From NCBI GenBank assembly GCA_031254685.1, contig JAIRTZ010000022.1, positions 1 to 6,302 of the forward strand: 6,302 nt of DNA. The letters run 5' to 3'. Below, one piece after another: positions 5,508-6,302 of this stretch. Positions within the stretch are counted from its first letter, which is position 1. Each line of letters begins with the position of its first letter. The notes below the pieces were generated by a model. It saw only the letters and a program-made list of their open reading frames with translations, did not search any database and had not been told where the DNA came from. This DNA is from Methanomassiliicoccaceae archaeon (lineage in GTDB: Archaea; Thermoplasmatota; Thermoplasmata; Methanomassiliicoccales; Methanomethylophilaceae). The translations under genes were made by a program, and so were the position numbers.

Positions 5508-6302
5508 ATGAGACGAATAAGTGACAGAAAGGGGGGAGGGGCAAAGGCGCTCTCCGTAATGATCGCAACTTTATTTGTGATCACAGCCTTCGCCGCCGTT
5601 CTTAATACGGCGGACACTGCAGATAATGATGATGGGTCCAACGACGTTCTCGGGGCGGACACCGTAATGCCGATGATCGCAACCGGAGATCTCCATTCAC
5701 TCGTCCTCAAGAGCGACGGGACGGTCTGGGCATGGGGTTACAACTACTATGGCCAGGTGGGCGGCGGCACCAATGACGACAGGAACACTCCCGTGCAGGT
5801 ATTGGGTCCCGAGGGTGAGGGCCACCTGACCGGTGTGATCGCGGTCGCAGCAGGCTGGTATTTCTCGATCGCCATCAAAAGCGACGGGACGGTCTGGGCA
5901 TGTGGACAGAACAGCGAGAACCAGCTGGGTGACGGCACCGATGACGACAGGAACACCCCCGTGCAGGTGCTCGGTCCTGACGGCGACGGCTATCTGACCG
6001 GTGTGATCGCGGTCACGGGAGGCGCCACACATTCACTTGCTCTCAAGAGCGACGGGACGGTCTGGGCATGGGGAGAAAACTCGCACGGTCAGCTGGGCGA
6101 CGGCACGAATGACAGCAGTAACACTCCCGTGCAGGTGCTGGATCCTGACGGCGACGGCAATCTGACCGGTGTGAAAGCGATCGCAGCAGGAAGTAACCAC
6201 TCACTTGCACTCAAGAACGACGGGACGGTGTGGGCGTGGGGCTACAATGACAGCGGCCAGCTGGGCGACAACACTCTTGCTGACAAGAGAACACCCGTGC
6301 AG
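5508..6302 (+). CDS. Secreted RCC1-repeat (beta-propeller) protein, 3' end outside window
   Basis: The first 265 codons are visible and the frame is still open at the last base. The N-terminus looks like a signal peptide or membrane anchor: a basic stretch (RRISDRKGGGAK) and a hydrophobic core at about residues 15-32 (LSVMIATLFVITAFAAVL). An acidic linker (about 36-50) follows. From about residue 60 come RCC1-type repeats of exactly 56 residues, each with the motif HSLxLKSDGTVWAWG, then GQLGDGT and TPVQV. Three full units and part of a fourth are seen; RCC1 propellers normally have seven blades, so much of the protein probably lies beyond the window. Each complete unit also has an acidic loop (for example DPDGDGNLTG) resembling a calcium-binding EF-hand or dockerin loop. 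The likely location is the cell surface, with an adhesion or binding role; that role is inference. The start at 5508 is chosen for its Shine-Dalgarno-like site; ATG 5484 would add eight residues. Confidence 0.88.
   Translation, partial: MRRISDRKGGGAKALSVMIATLFVITAFAAVLNTADTADNDDGSNDVLGADTVMPMIATGDLHSLVLKSDGTVWAWGYNYYGQVGGGTNDDRNTPVQVLGPEGEGHLTGVIAVAAGWYFSIAIKSDGTVWACGQNSENQLGDGTDDDRNTPVQVLGPDGDGYLTGVIAVTGGATHSLALKSDGTVWAWGENSHGQLGDGTNDSSNTPVQVLDPDGDGNLTGVKAIAAGSNHSLALKNDGTVWAWGYNDSGQLGDNTLADKRTPVQ
5694..6302 (+). repeat. Tandem 168-bp coding repeats (RCC1 units)
   Basis: Units begin at 5694, 5862, 6030 and 6198 (the last is cut by the window). The spacing of the SDGTVWAW block (Lys codons at 5709, 5877, 6045, 6213) and of the CCCGTGCAG block (5790, 5958, 6126, 6294) is 168 bases every time. 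Nucleotide identity is high within the two conserved blocks, with variable codons between (TNDDRN, TDDDRN, TNDSSN, TLADKR). This pattern suggests recent duplication or gene conversion. Confidence 0.9.

Noticed and set aside
5697..6032. Minus-strand open frames opposite the RCC1 repeats
   Set aside because: Their apparent repeats mirror the 168-bp coding repeat on the plus strand.

Overview
The window looks like chromosomal DNA of an archaeon, most plausibly a methanogen-related Thermoplasmata lineage such as the Methanomassiliicoccales. That lineage is my inference. The sequence-level reasons are a soluble class I HMG-CoA reductase of archaeal type, TATA-like boxes placed about 22-31 bp upstream of start codons (leaderless transcripts), an oxygen-defence rubrerythrin typical of anaerobes, and moderately GC-rich DNA. 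I see no tRNA, rRNA, CRISPR array or insertion sequence.

Layout: (1) bases 1-741 (+) are the C-terminal part of an AAA_14/DUF4143-type ATPase whose start lies outside the window. (2) 846-1616 (+) encode a nitrilase-superfamily protein that keeps the catalytic Glu and Lys but has Gly where the nucleophilic Cys should be. (3) 1613-2767 (-) encode HMG-CoA reductase, converging on the nitrilase-like gene with a 4-base overlap of the two stop codons. (4) A compact divergent promoter region (2768-2862) separates it from 2863-3966 (+), an unrecognised eight-helix membrane protein, followed by 4004-4627 (+), a five-unit TPR protein. (5) A spacer with an inverted repeat and an alternating purine-pyrimidine tract precedes 4739-5287 (+), a rubrerythrin, which ends at a hairpin plus T-tract terminator. 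(6) A 220-bp spacer (5288-5507) carries that terminator, a TATA box and a perfect 8-bp-arm palindrome. It leads into 5508-6302 (+), the start of a secreted RCC1-repeat protein cut off by the window end.

The genes do not form one obvious pathway. HMG-CoA reductase serves isoprenoid (archaeal lipid) synthesis, rubrerythrin serves peroxide detoxification, and the RCC1-repeat protein is probably exposed at the cell surface. Each of the six genes with a visible start has a TATA-like box. In four of them the box sits so close to the start codon that a leaderless mRNA is expected. The RCC1 gene is the exception, with a longer leader, a Shine-Dalgarno-like site and a candidate operator.

I found no convincing new multi-gene system. 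The most unusual items are the Cys-less nitrilase-like protein, the palindrome in the RCC1 promoter, and the exactly periodic RCC1 repeats carrying EF-hand-like acidic loops.
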